DNA of 64,000 bases from Girardinichthys multiradiatus (taxonomy: Eukaryota > Chordata > Actinopteri > Cyprinodontiformes > Goodeidae), in assembly GCF_021462225.1 (NCBI RefSeq), contig NC_061801.1, positions 9,234,125 to 9,298,124 of the forward strand. The letters run 5' to 3'. Under the pieces are notes generated by a model. The model was not told the origin of the DNA. It did no database searches and saw only the letters and a list, made by a program, of their open reading frames with translations. Both the position numbers and the translations under genes were made by a program. How positions within the stretch are numbered: position 1 is the first letter of the stretch; each line of letters begins with the position of its first letter. This document shows, piece by piece, positions 25,062 to 35,835 of the stretch.

Positions 25062-25300
25062 GGTGGCTCGGGCATCTATACCGGATGCCTCCTGGACGCC
25101 TTCCTCGGGAGGTGTTCCAGGCACGTCCCACCGGGAGGGGGCCCGGGGGTCGGCCCAGGACACGCTGGAGGGACTGTGTCTCTCGGCTGGCCTGGGAACG
25201 CCTTAGGCTCCCCCTGGAGGAACTGGAGGAGGTGTCTGGAGAGAGGGACGTCTGGGCGTCTCTGTTGAGTCTGCTGCCCCCGCGACCCGGTCCCGGATAA
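25058..25300 (+). pseudogene. Rex3 C-terminal tail after deletion
   Basis: QLRWLGHLYRMPPGRLPREV continues to LLPPRPGPG and a stop, the usual Rex3 C-terminus. It is in a different frame from the upstream RT half. About 250 codons appear to be missing at the junction, which lies in GAGCCACCAGTTGAGGTGGC, where GCCACC and GGTGGC are complementary. Confidence 0.85.
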
Positions 25301-25322
25301 GCGGAAGACGACGAGTACGAGT

Positions 25323-25433
25323 ACCTCTCATAAAATAAACATGGCAAAGATATTACATAGAAACAAGAGTATAAAACTGAATACTGACCCAAAATGCAAA
25401 TCTTCAGATATTCCTGGCCAGCAATAGCTTTGA
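25323..25433. repeat. Right copy of 111-bp target-site duplication
   Basis: Second copy of 22696-22806; see that entry. Adjoins the 3' end of the LINE. Confidence 0.9.
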
Positions 25434-25569
25434 GATTGCTTTTCTTGGTTTTTTTTGTGTTTTTTTGACCACAGTGTGCACCACTGCTGGTGGCGTCAAA
25501 ATCCAAGACTTGGATTTTTAGACTTCTTTTAGAATAAATTATTCTATATCCGCCACAGAGGCCGGGCAA
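25434..25569 (-). pseudogene. Integrase remnant, H2C2 zinc-binding exon
   Basis: On the minus strand YRIIYSKRSLKIQVLDFDAT then SSGAHCGQKNTKK resembles the N-terminal region of KRBA2/Ginger-type integrases. One frame later, across the duplication, comes YCWPGISEDL, equivalent to the YYWPGM..D box. A 1-bp frameshift after HCG separates the two parts. Together with the segments at 21.7-22.65 kb this shows one minus-strand integrase gene interrupted by Rex3. Confidence 0.6.
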
Positions 25570-26224
25570 ACACTATAAAAGCTAAGGTATTAGTTGGTCT
25601 GATCTGTGATAGGTGAGAGACATCCATCATTTTAATGAAATGTTATATTAAGTATTAAATTAAGTTTATTATAATCAAATTAAATGTTTGATAAAATAAA
25701 AAATATATATAACAAAAAATACAACCCCAATATAGTAACATTACAAAGTTTGTAAAATTGATGTTTGAGCTAAATATAAATATGGGTATATTAAAACTGT
25801 ATTATATTTTACTTTGAAACGCTTTTTCAATTGCATGCTGTTAAATAGGACACGATTTTAAGGTATACCATGTGGTGAAAAAGACTGTTTATGGTGTAAT
25901 CTTGTTACCAAAAAAAAATGTTAAAAAGCTTTATTGACAGTAATATTGTGTCATTGTAAAGCCATAGAAGTTATGCTTTTAACATATTTATATATAACGT
26001 ATAGCATACTGAGAACACACTCTTGTATGCGTCTAATATTATGTTCAGGCTTAAATATTGTAGCAATTTATACTCAAAATGCGTCAAACACTCTCAAATA
26101 ATAATAATAAAAAAATCACACCGAGGATCTTAAAATAATTCAAATTTAAAGGGAGAAATACCTCTACTGAAGTCCTTGATAGACAAATTTGTGGTTTTCA
26201 TTGTCAATATTTTTTGATTGAACG
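25570..26224. other. AT-rich noncoding stretch
   Basis: Long A/T runs, no ORF or element I recognise. Confidence 0.5.
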
Positions 26225-26640
26225 AATTTCAAACTGCAACCGAGAGGAACGCCGAGCAACACAGTGAACTGTGCGCGCTCCCGCGGCGGATGATCAGTTT
26301 TAGCAGACAGTCACTTTAAGACACAACACCGGCTTCGTACACTTCAAGGAGCCGACTGTCAGAGCCGTTTCATTCGCGGCCGACACATGAGTTGTTATCT
26401 CCGGCCGGCGGTGAGGCGTAGTACCGGGACGGAAGCCCTGACAGACTAGCTGGGTGCCGGGTGGAGGAGGCGATGAGGCCGTGACAAAGCCTCCGAAAGG
26501 CGGACACTAACCGGGGGACCGAACCCTGCTGGAGGCAGCAGCAGCAGCTACAGGATGCGCAACTTCCACTGTTGGATACAAACATCACCTGGCAGCAGGT
26601 TGTCCTCTAGACGTGTCTGGTTGAGCGCTGAGGAGGTTCC
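26225..26640 (+). promoter_or_regulatory. CpG-rich block, probable promoter and 5' exon
   Basis: The composition changes abruptly from AT-rich to GC-rich with many CpGs (for example GCGCGCTCCCGCGGCGG near 26,271 and CCGGCCGGCGG near 26,401). Short upstream ORFs only, such as ATGAGTTGTTATC near 26,388 and ATGCGCAACTTC near 26,554. Possible donors are CAG|GTTGTC near 26,598, GAG|GTTCCT near 26,633 and CAG|GTCTGT near 26,645. Plus orientation is preferred because the plus-strand candidate exon at 54.6 kb lies downstream. The gene is not identifiable. Confidence 0.5.
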
Positions 26641-27317
26641 TGCAGGTCTGTGCTCTTACTTTAACACAGCATATTCACTGCTAATTACCTCTTCTGTCTC
26701 TGTTTAATTGGGCCCATAAAGCAGACGCTGCAGTTCGTTAATTACACTCATTTGTGGCGACTTTTGTCACGTGGTTACCACCACAAAGCAGCTGACCGGT
26801 GGAGGGTTCATAAATCTGCCTGACCTACAGCTGCAGATGGCTGCTGCATATCTGTTATGGAAGGAATGTAAAGGAGAGATATTTCAAAGCATCTCTGTGA
26901 CTTTGAGGTTTTTGCGTGTATCTTTAAATGTTTTACTTTAGTGGTTAAGGAGTTTTTGGTCATAATGGTGCTCTGTGGTTTCTGTGTCTGTGGTCGACAA
27001 CGTTTGCCACTTTGCACATTAAACAGTGGCTCGAACAACAGTACACAGTTAAAAGTTAACCGGAGAACAAAACAAATCTGGGGAAAAATGTAAAAGATAA
27101 AAAAGTAAAAATATGCTGTTTGCATGTGTGTGCAAAGCCCCAAACTATTCCATTTTGATTCAGTTTCAGCTTTCAGTTTTCCTGAGTTCACACCTGCCAG
27201 CTTTTCCAGTGAATCTGATGAACCTGAAATAAAGCTGAGCTGTTCTTACAGGATCCAGTAGAACTCATTGTGCAAATGTATCAGTCAGGAGAAGAGTTTG
27301 AAATATTCCACAGCATT
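26641..27317. other. Noncoding, intron-like
   Basis: No recognisable repeat or exon. Confidence 0.4.
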
Positions 27318-27617
27318 GTCTTGTATCCGGTCGGTTGTAGGGTTGAACCCTGGCTCCGTCTGTCTCAGGCGTTGTGTCCTTGGGCAAGAAACTTCACCCG
27401 CCTTGCCTGCTGATGGTGGTCAGTGGGCTCAGTGGTGCTATTGTATGGCAGCCCCGCTTCTGTCAGTCTGTTCCACGGCAGCTGTGGCTACAATGTAGCC
27501 TACCACTGTCAGTGTGTGAATGTGTGGATGAATGGGTTGATGACCTGTTGTAGTGTAAAGCACTTGGAGTCCTCGGACTTGATAAAGCACTATACAAGTG
27601 CAGGTGATTTACCACAG
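27318..27617 (+). repeat. Teleost SINE-like repeat
   Basis: It contains GGTTGAACCC (27341-27350), close to a tRNA B box, followed by the CTTGGGCAAGAAACTTCACC body and ending in a TAAAGCAC...GCACTATACAAGTGCAGG tail. This layout is familiar from an abundant percomorph dispersed repeat; the exact family name is uncertain. Confidence 0.7.
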
Positions 27618-28311
27618 TCATCAGTTTATCACTATGGATGTTAGGAGAAAACAGGCTCTGAGTAAAGATGCAGGACATAAGAAAAAACCTGTGATGTCAA
27701 TATTATTGGTCAATATGGTAAGGATGATAAATATTGAGATAAATCCAGATTTATATATTTTTTTATTTTATCTCCCTTAGAATTTTAGTAACCTGGGCAA
27801 TATCATTTATCAGGGATGTCATCTATTGCAGTGAGACTCCATCTGGCAGTCTGAATATTACATACATGCAAAGTGTGACCTGATGACTTAGGATAAACGT
27901 ACAGCAATCCGAGCAGTCAATTAAGATATTTGTTGCTACACGTATTAATATATTTGCAATTTAATGTGCAAGTCTAGATCTTAGTGACAAAAAAGAGATG
28001 TTTTTCCATTACTAATAAAACACCCAAGAGACACGTTGGCCTAGGAGGCTGCAAAGAGGTTTGTAAAACAAAAGCTTTTTCTTACCAAGAAATCATCCAG
28101 AAATTATTCCACAAACCTTGTGGAACAAATTGTTATGGTGTGAAGGAGCCAAACAGGAATGTTTGGGCCACCGTTCTGTCTCAGATACAGCACCGCGCAT
28201 CAACAAAAAACCACCATAGTGAAAGATGACGGTGCCAGCATTATGTTCTAAGTTGTAATTATGAATATGTTATTTAATATTTAATATTAATACTTTAATA
28301 TTTTCTGTCCA
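27618..28311. other. Noncoding, intron-like
   Basis: AT-rich, no recognised element. Confidence 0.4.
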
Positions 28312-28420
28312 GGGTGTACTCTGCCTTTCGCCCATAGACTGCTGGAGATAGGCACCAGCTCCCCCGTGACCCACTATGGAATAAGCGGTAGAAAATGACT
28401 GACTGACTGACTGACTTTAA
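28312..28420 (+). repeat. Fish LINE/SINE 3'-tail repeat with GACT microsatellite
   Basis: GGGTGTACTCTGCCTTTCGC, then CTGGAGATAGGCACCAGC and GGAATAAGCGGTAGAAAATG match the common fish retroposon 3' tail. A short GACT run follows where other copies carry GATG. Confidence 0.8.
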
Positions 28421-28734
28421 TATTTTATTAAATCATATTTTGGTCTGTTAAGGGTTGTCCTGTTAGGACAAAATTGAAAGGGATGAGCCAAGCTCTGACA
28501 TTATTGAACAGCAAAACTCTGTACACACACGGAATGAATTCATACAATTTCTTAAAATACAAGAATTTATTAACAAAAATAAGTCAACTCTTTACTATGC
28601 TAAAACAATCCAACTAAACTACCAAACAAAATGAAAGAATAAGGAAGACTAATGGGCTATGTACAATATCTCATCAATCTCTCCATATTTGGCTACTGTC
28701 ATCTTACCTTCTGTGCAGACTAGTTGCTTAAATA
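28421..28734. other. Noncoding, possible old repeat
   Basis: AT-rich; no recognised family. Confidence 0.35.
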
Positions 28735-29575
28735 CTGCTGCAGGTAAACATCCCCACAGCATGACACTACCAACACCGGGCTTAACAGCAGGGATGGTGT
28801 CAGCCAGGTGATGAACTGTGCTGTTTTTTTTCTCCAGAGTGACTCTTGGGGCCAGAACGTCTGATTTTGTTTCTTCTAACCCAAAAAATTATTTTTTCCG
28901 GGTCTGACAATCTCGAAGGCAGGAGTCTTCTAACTCCAGTGCTCGAGAGCTTTTAGATGGTAACTAATCTTTCAGATTAGTGTTTCAACAAACCTGAATC
29001 AAAAAAATTGCTCATTAACAGTCCTTTGCAGAGTTTAATGACATCCTGAGGAGGTAACTCAGCCATTTGATTTAGGATTTGTTGGAGCAGGGATCCAGAT
29101 AAAGGTTGCAAGACAGGAGCTCTCAAGGACAGGAGTTGGGGATCTTTCTTTTAAGAGCGTTTCTGTAAAAATTCGAGCTTGCTGTCATGTCCATCTGGCC
29201 ACTCTGCCAAAATAGTCTGACACTTGGTCACCTTTCTAGCCAAGGCCCTTCTTCCCTGATCACAAGATTTGGTCAGGCAGTAAGATCTATAAGGTTTCAA
29301 ACTTTTTTCATTTATAAATATTGGAGACCATGGTTCTTTTTGGGATGTTCAATGCTGCATATTTGTTTTGTATTCTTCCCCCAGTTTGGTCCATGGCACA
29401 ATCCGATCTATAAAATCTTCCTTTGACTTTATTATTTAGTGGAAACAGGATCCACCTGAGCTCAATTGAACATCATACCAAAAGGTTTGAAAAGTTTGAG
29501 GAAAAAAGGAAATAATCCATTTTGAAATGTATCTCTAACACAAAAAAGAAAAAGTGAAGCGCTGTGGTTGCATTT
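28735..29575 (-). mobile_element. Decayed Tc1-like element remnants, split by a MITE
   Basis: On the minus strand near 28,750-28,800 the codons read PAVKPGVGSVMLWGC, the Tc1 transposase segment GGGSVMLWGCF. The right part (29,435-29,565) has GGAAACAGGATCCACCTGAG, ATAATCCATTTTGAAATG and AAAAAGTGAAGCGCTGTG, as in the terminal region of a common fish Tc1 element. No ORF survives. The two parts may come from one element interrupted by the MITE or from two different ones. Confidence 0.6.
28930..29147. mobile_element. Palindromic MITE inside the Tc1 remnant
   Basis: Left AACTCCAGTGCTCGAGAGC is an imperfect inverted copy of right GAGCTCTCAAGGACAGGAGT. The interior holds CAAACCTGAATCAAA and its mirror-like partner around GCCATTTGATTTAGG. 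This is a common fish MITE, probably hAT-derived. Confidence 0.65.
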
Positions 29576-30496
29576 CATTTTGCAACTACTTTATATAACA
29601 CACACATATCATTGGTAATAAGACAAAACAGTTGAAAAACGATGTCTCTGTTAAAACATATTGTACAAATAATCCTGTTTTCCTGTTTTTCTTAAATTAC
29701 AAACACCTCCATTCATCAGACTCCGGCACAGTCCTGCCATTAGAGCTACTAGAACCTGAAGGTGAAAATGCAGCAGAAGCTGTTTGTGTGATCTGAAACT
29801 GCCTTTTAAGTTATTCAGGGAGACGCTCCAGCGATGCCAACATTTTCTAGGAAACACGTGCTATGCTTGGAAAGCACTAACTGTGAATTCAGAGGAATAA
29901 TCGGTGTAGCCTTGTGGTGCATGAGCTCTGCGGCAGTAGATAACTTTGCTGTAGATATTACAACAGAACAGCTGATGAATGCGGATGAAGGACAGAACCA
30001 TTCCTCCATAAAGTACGAGTGGTCGTGATAAACTGCTTTATTTTAAAAACTACAGGAGGCAATTTCTTTTTGTTCTAAATTGCTCTGAAATATTAATAGC
30101 AAACCCACAACACACCATTTCAAATATTTTGATGTAGAAGTGAATGATATCTACTGTTTAATGCACAGTTTATACCAAACTTTAGTTGAAGTTTTTTGTA
30201 TTTCCCAAATATGTTAATTTCTTTTCTGTAATGTTCTGTTGGATATCTTTGGAAGGAACATGGGTGCGTGGTGATGTTACCTCGACATGTCCATTCAGAT
30301 GGACTCCTAAACACCATTCACCATCAGATTCTATTCATTAACCTGCAGCAGACTGTCACATTTCTCACCACTTGTATGCTTATACAGGTTATAGACTATA
30401 TATAGTACGAACCACACCATTTTCTTGCTCATCTTCTGTAGTTGTAATACCAAGCTGACAGCCTGGGAGAATCCCATTCAAGCTACCACTGGAAAA
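29576..30496. other. Noncoding, no recognised element
   Basis: The 29,650-30,030 part is less AT-rich than its surroundings and could contain conserved noncoding sequence. Overlapping 64-68-codon ORFs on both strands have no recognisable domain. Confidence 0.4.
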
Positions 30497-31489
30497 CCGA
30501 GTGTTATGATTTGGGGTTTTTTGGTTTCTGGTTTTTTCTTATGTTTTTCACAGTCAAGGTTTTGACACGTTCTTTTGTTTATTATTCTTCTTCTTCTTAG
30601 ATTTTGAATCATGCTTCTGTTATTTTCCTGGTCATGTTTTAGTCTTGTTCATGTTTTGTAAAGTTTTGTTTTGTTTGTATATTAGAGTCTCTGTTTTTGC
30701 CACAGCCACGTTTTGTTCTCTGTCAATTAAGTTTATTCTGTTCACCTGCTTCAAGTTAATCTGTCTCCTTGCTCCACCTGGTTTTCCCTCCATATATACA
30801 CACTAGAGGGTGACATGGGAGTGGATTTTCTCTCCTGTCCCATCCCGCTCCCACAGAAAAATGTCTTGTCCCATCCCAATCCCAGGCCAGCATAACGAAA
30901 AAAATCCTGTTCCGTCCCACTCCTGGTAAATTGACTCCCACTCCCGTCCCGCTCCCATTCAGAACGACTCCCACTCCTGTGCCACTCCCATTTTTGTTTT
31001 CTTCATTTAGTCTTTTGGCAATTTCTTTGAAGGACCAGTTAGGTCCCTGTTTTTAGCTGTAGTAAAGGCCAGTTAAAGTAATAATAATAATAAAATTATA
31101 ATGAAGAAATAATAAAATATTAAACAAGGAAACAGACCATGCCTATCTTAGTTGAATAAACAAAATGTACATAGTTGTATTTTACTTATTTATTAAGTGA
31201 CTGTTTCCTTTGAACAATGACATTACTTTTATGTTTCAAGTTGCTGAAACAAAAGAAAAATGCACCTAGTAAGAGAACTGTACTTGTTGAACAAAAGGCC
31301 AAAAAGGCATTACCTTCACAATTTAGAAACTGTACCTCAATGGTTCACAGCCCTGGTGCTCAGGGACCCCTTCTCTGCAAGTTTTAGATGTGTCTGCTCC
31401 AGAACACCTGATTTAAATTCTGACATGACCTCCTATACAGGCATCAAGAATGGAGGGTCAAACTGGACAAAATTAATACAATAAAATAA

Positions 31490-31806
31490 TCATAAAATAA
31501 ATAAATGTTGTGAATGTCCCATAAGTGAAGTAAATGTAACATGAAAGAAATGTAACATTAAATGTGCCATTAAATTAAAGGTACCATTTATTTATTTAAT
31601 ACATCATTAGAAACAATAAATGTACCATTATATCATGAAATGGACTATTATGCAATTAAATATGCCACTGAATAATTAAGTATAATTTTAAAGACGACAT
31701 GACGTAATTAGTGGTACACTTAATATTTAATGATGTATTAAATAAATTGTACATTTAATGGTACATTCAATTTTTTTCTATTTCACAACATATTTATTTA
31801 ATATCT
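31490..31806. mobile_element. AT-rich palindromic MITE inside the hAT element
   Basis: The left end AAATAAATGTTGTGAAT is mirrored by ATTTCACAACATATTTATTT on the right. The interior repeats TTAATGGTACATT-like motifs on both strands, so the whole block can fold into one long hairpin. Confidence 0.6.
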
Positions 31807-31808
31807 TC

Positions 31809-32404
31809 CCTTGATGAAGCCTTTCTACGAGGTCCGCGATGGGACATGGGGAATTTTTTCTCTTTTGTGTCCCCACGCAATAGTCTTTGCGTTATTTCGC
31901 AATACTTTGTGGGATAGTTTCCAAACCAGATAACTGCAAAATTGAAACAAACACTACACCCGTTTTGAGATTTATTGTGTTTTGTTGTGAAATCAGCATT
32001 AAATAAAATTATCTTCAATCAGACTAAAAGACAGTTTTTATCCACAAGCTGTCAAACAAACTACTGAACTCTGGACCATAAAACTGCACAAAACCACATC
32101 TGTGACACTTTATTTCCTTATTGCTGCTGCATGATGTGTACTTTTTTTTTGTACGCCATTAGTGTTTTTGTTTTTATCGTGATTTGAACGGTTCTTCTTA
32201 TCCTAAGCATTTTATCGCATTGTTTACTGCGTGTTAACCTGCATATGACAAATAAACCATATCAATGAAATATCAGTGTTTGTTTTATGAGCAGTTTATC
32301 ATCTGTGCTGTTGCTCCAAAATGCCGAACGCAAAAGTATTGCGTGGAGACGCAAAAGTAATAAATTTCCCCATGTCCCCTCACGGGCTTCCGTACCTTAC
32401 CTCT
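31809..32404. mobile_element. Second palindromic element inside the hAT element
   Basis: GATGGGACATGGGGAATTTT near 31,839 and its inverse AATTTCCCCATGTCCCCTC near 32,365 lie near the two ends. Next to them GTGTCCCCACGCAATA and CAAAAGTATTGCGTGGAGAC are also inverted partners. No coding potential; the DNA transposon family is not identified. Confidence 0.6.
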
Positions 32405-32720
32405 TAAATCTTTAGTGCACATGCAGCAATTTTGTTGGTCAGATGAGACTTGACACATGTTGGTACTTTTGGTTTGATGAATGAAGAGATGCAGTGCTGA
32501 TTTAATCCAGAATCTGTTTTACAAGTGTCCCTTAATCACTGGTGAACTTGATTACAACTAAACACGTTTTACAAGCAGCATACTGCATGTTAACACCGCT
32601 ACATTCAACTCTCCTGAAGTTCGGTCATATTTGCGACTTTCCTGTCAGCCCTATGAGTTTAATAGATAAGTCCTTATTTCTGACTTTACGTTACAAATCC
32701 AATTTTACCACGTCCAGCTC

Positions 32721-32760
32721 TCCACCTGCGTTTGCTCCCTCCATTCTGAACGCAGGTGGA
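32721..32760. repeat. Perfect 12-bp inverted repeat
   Basis: TCCACCTGCGTT and AACGCAGGTGGA, 16 bp apart, within the hAT element. Confidence 0.9.
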
Positions 32761-33349
32761 AAACATCGATCAGAAGCACTGTTGGCTTGTGGGTCATGTA
32801 GTTTGTTTGACTCACATTATAGTATAGGCTTCTTGGAAAAAAACTACACAATGGTGGCGCCGATCCAAGTTTTTTTTTCTTAAAGTTTATAACAAAGTCT
32901 CAGTTTACATTTCCAAGGACAATTGATCCTAGTTTATTTTCCCTCCTATTAGTTAGCTCCCGCTCCCGTCTGCTCCCGTTCATTTTTTATCCTGTACCGT
33001 CCCAATCACGGGATCTTTACTGATGCTGTCTCCCGTCCCGCGGGTTTCCCGTGAGAATCCCGTGACCCGTGGGACTCCCGAAAAAATGTCAGCCTCTAAT
33101 ACACACCTGTTCAGTTAGTCATGGCAGAAACATTTTCATGCTCAAGTCTTGTTTTCAATTCAAGCTCATGTCCTCCTGCTCATGCCTGTCTTGCCAGTCT
33201 GCCCATGTCAGTTTTGCCTGTGCGTTTATTGTTTTAGTTTCTGTCTCCTTATGAGTGAGTTTTTTGTTATTAAATCTTTTGCACTTACCGTCATGCTGCC
33301 TTCTGGTCTGCATTCTGGGGTCCTATATTTCGCAAGCCGTAACACCGAG

Positions 33350-34170
33350 ATACTTTCTCTCCCAGAAGTGCTGGTTGCATAGTATTTAAAGCACTGGAGA
33401 AATAAAAAAACATAATCCACATAGTACTTCAAAGGTTCTTCAGGTGAGAGAGTGCTCAGTGTTGGAGGTACTCACAGCATCGTCCACTCAGATGCCAGGC
33501 TGGTAGGCAAACTGAGACAGGTCCATCTCTGGGATCACCAGAGAGCCAAGATGGACTAGGACCAACCCCTCCAGGGCCTTCATGAGGTTTCTTGGTGGAC
33601 TTGGTCCTTTTCCTATTAGAACTGCCAGTAGTAGACAGCCTAGTTTGCAGGATGAGTCATCGGTACTTTTGCTCATTTTTGGCCCTGATGCTGTGTACAC
33701 AATGTATTGGTAGACAAATACAAATATCTGAACAACAAATGTAACCTGGTGGGGGTGTTATTTATTTAGGTTTTTTTTTCTTTAATCAAAGGGTTTTAAA
33801 AGTGATGTATTGCAGACCTCTCCTCTTATGTATGAAGAAGTCGTATTTATTCTTTTTTCAGATTGTGTGTGATCTGATTTATGTGTGTAAGAGAGAGTGA
33901 AAGAAGATGGAGCTTCAGTGGATTTAATAATTGAGCCAAAATGATTAGGTTTGCCTTAATAAATGGTGTTAGGAAGTGACCACCACAGAGAGAAGGAGTC
34001 ATAGTATTGATCAACCTTCCTCTTATATCCATCCATCCATCTCTCTCCCCTAATCGCTAAGGATTTGAGGAGTCTTGGTATGCAGGCGGGCTGAGAGTTG
34101 CACAGAGGTGGCGGGGGTGGGGTGGGGTGGACCTTATCACGAGAACCCACGTCATCTCAGTGTGTGAAAA
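33350..34170. other. Noncoding, intron-like
   Basis: Small ORFs only; none has a recognisable domain. Confidence 0.4.
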
Positions 34171-34214
34171 CTATTTTTAGCAGCGTAAACAGAGGGATTC
34201 CAGCCCACTGGAAT
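34171..34214. promoter_or_regulatory. MEF2 site with inverted TEAD-like pair
   Basis: CTATTTTTAG (34171-34180) is a perfect MEF2 consensus. ATTCCAG and CTGGAAT (34197-34203, 34208-34214) form a perfect inverted pair of GGAAT cores, and the second reads GGAATGTG, the TEAD/M-CAT motif. The surrounding 34.1-34.35 kb is less AT-rich than the intron average. Candidate muscle enhancer, by inference. Confidence 0.4.
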
Positions 34215-35175
34215 GTGTCTTCACAGTCAGGATTGAGTGAGGGTGGGGGGCTGCTGGAGCGTGTCATATTGGATGTGAATGAGCGACTCTGCTGGTTTGT
34301 GTCTCTCGGCCTGCTGCTGCGATCACCTCCATTTCCACCAACTTGCGTTTGCAAAAAACCCAACAATCTGCCCTTTTATGTCAAACCCTGTTTGGATGCA
34401 AATAGATTGTCTCTCCTGTGGAATAACAAGCTAGTACTTTGACCTAGCTGTATTTTCCTTGTTTAGTAGTAAGGATAAACCCTATTGGATGCAAAATGAA
34501 TAATGTAATTGCTCAGCACACAGACCTGAGTTTTTTGAGCCAAGATTGTAGTTAACTTAAAGCTGTGTGCCAAACATATCTGTAAAATCAATCAGACTCA
34601 CTTACAGTTTGTCACTCAAAGACAACATGTCATTGTAATTGTTGCTAGTTGTTTAGCTATTTCATTGAAAACCATATTTTAAGAAGATCAAATCTAGCCT
34701 CCAAAAACAAGCTTTGATGTGCTCATAATCATCTGATGACATCACACAAGGCAAATAAACAGAGTTCCTTTCTATTTCTCTTTAATCACATGATTAAAAT
34801 CCTTCAAAAGGTGTTTACTTGATTTGGGTTTTGTTGATCGTTTTATGCAGCTTTTAGTAGCATTTAATGTCACATCACCGACTTCTTTTCTCAAACCCCA
34901 TAGTTTTCAAACTTCTGACTGTCCATTTTGTGTCTTTTGAGTCTGCTTTGATTCCGAGTTGCTTTCTGTTAGATTGCTTTTTGGTTGGAGTGTGCTACAA
35001 GGTGTGGTAGTTAAAGACACATTTAGGAATTAGAGATTGAAGTCAAAACTAATTTAGGCAGGTTAAGATGTGTTAAAGTCTTTTGATAGTTGAGTTTTTA
35101 GAAGGTTGCATACATTTTACAGGATCATGTACACGGAATTGATAGTGTATAACATTTGGTGAAGGGGGGTGGTTG
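34215..35175. other. Noncoding, no recognised element
   Basis: GC content falls to the intron average after about 34,440. No repeat recognised. Confidence 0.4.
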
Positions 35176-35178
35176 TTA

Positions 35179-35835
35179 AGGTGCGTTCCAACCGAATACA
35201 AATAAGAATGAGCGATTTACACGTTGACCCTATGTTAACCCTAAATTTCTAGGTCGCCAATCAGCCGTTATTACATAATTATTAAATACTAATGGCTACC
35301 ATGCTACATCCTGTTGTCATATCACCTCTTGCCTGGTGTGTTTTGTCGGTCCTCGTCCATATATTTAGGCACAAAAATGTTTATTATATTTTAGAAGATT
35401 TGGCCTGTACAAATTAGTTGTTTTTCTATTGAGCTGAGATTTATTTACTCACCGAGGACAGATGATCATGTGTTCTGCAGTGCCTTGGTGTCCCGGAGGC
35501 TAATTCGTGGGGCAGCAGGTACTCAAACTAGTTCCTGGATAGACGGAATTACCGCTGAAAGCGACCGTTATCCAGGCGCTGCTCCTGGAGTAGGTGGTGG
35601 TAGTCTCCAAACTGGTTCCGTCTCTGGTGAACCCTGGGACGTGGACGCCGTCGCTCCATATTAAGTTGAAACCAGCAAGCAGCAGATAGAAGCTCCTCCT
35701 ATTTGATGACACGGTGGAGCGAGTTGAGCGTTGTCACCCATTGGCCACACGAATTGCTGGCAAAATGTAGGGTAAGCGACAGCACGCAAAGGAGGCTAAA
35801 AATTTGCTGAAATTGCGTTCGATCGGATCGCACCT
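35179..35835. mobile_element. PIF/Harbinger-like non-autonomous element, 657 bp
   Basis: The ends AGGTGCGTTCC (left) and, in complement, AGGTGCGATCC (right) are flanked by the 3-bp duplication TTA at 35176-35178 and 35836-35838. TTA duplication and short terminal repeats fit PIF/Harbinger. The interior includes a GC-richer 35.47-35.72 kb segment with ORFs of 64-70 codons on both strands but no transposase motifs. Confidence 0.75.

Larger units (their letters stand above)
22807..25322 (+). mobile_element. Rex3-type non-LTR retrotransposon (RTE clade), internally deleted
   Basis: A GC-rich island in AT-rich DNA. It encodes an EEP endonuclease, a linker, the first part of a reverse transcriptase and the C-terminal tail typical of fish Rex3. 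The DNA TGGCAGACTGGGGTGGTGGT (about 24,659) corresponds to the published Rex3 primer site as I remember it. The 5' leader seems complete because it starts directly after the duplication. The 3' end has GGATAAGCGGAAGACG and a short GAGTAC repeat instead of the usual GATG tail. It is dead: the DFN segment of the endonuclease is deleted, there is a frameshift near 23,680, a stop near 24,127, and a large deletion near 25,058 removes RT motifs B and C. Confidence 0.92.
30804..33098. mobile_element. Non-autonomous hAT-type transposon, 2.3 kb
   Basis: Terminal inverted repeats TAGAGGGTGACAT (left) and TAGAGGCTGACAT (right, complement) are flanked by a perfect 8-bp duplication ATACACAC at 30796-30803 and 33099-33106. 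Subterminal regions hold many CCCACTCC/CCCGCTCCC repeats on the left and matching CCCG-rich repeats on the right (32,945-33,080). No transposase ORF. Two palindromic MITE-like segments lie inside. Confidence 0.88.
30502..33344 (+). mobile_element. Solo LTR (about 540 bp) split by a hAT element
   Basis: It begins TGTTATG and ends CGTAACA, and is flanked by the same 5 bp CCGAG at 30497-30501 and 33345-33349. With the hAT insertion and its duplicated 8 bp removed, about 540 bp remain. ATTAAA at 33269-33274 could be its poly(A) signal on the plus strand. TG...CA ends plus a 5-bp duplication are the signature of an LTR retroelement reduced to one LTR by recombination. No internal retroviral or retrotransposon genes are present nearby. 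Confidence 0.82.

Noticed and set aside
24994..25569. 191-codon minus-strand ORF as a gene
   Set aside because: Composite: its start belongs to the integrase remnant, the middle is the duplication, and the end is antisense to Rex3.
30502..33344. Complete endogenous retrovirus
   Set aside because: Only one LTR is present with matching 5-bp duplications at both sides; no gag, pol or env sequence lies inside or beside it.
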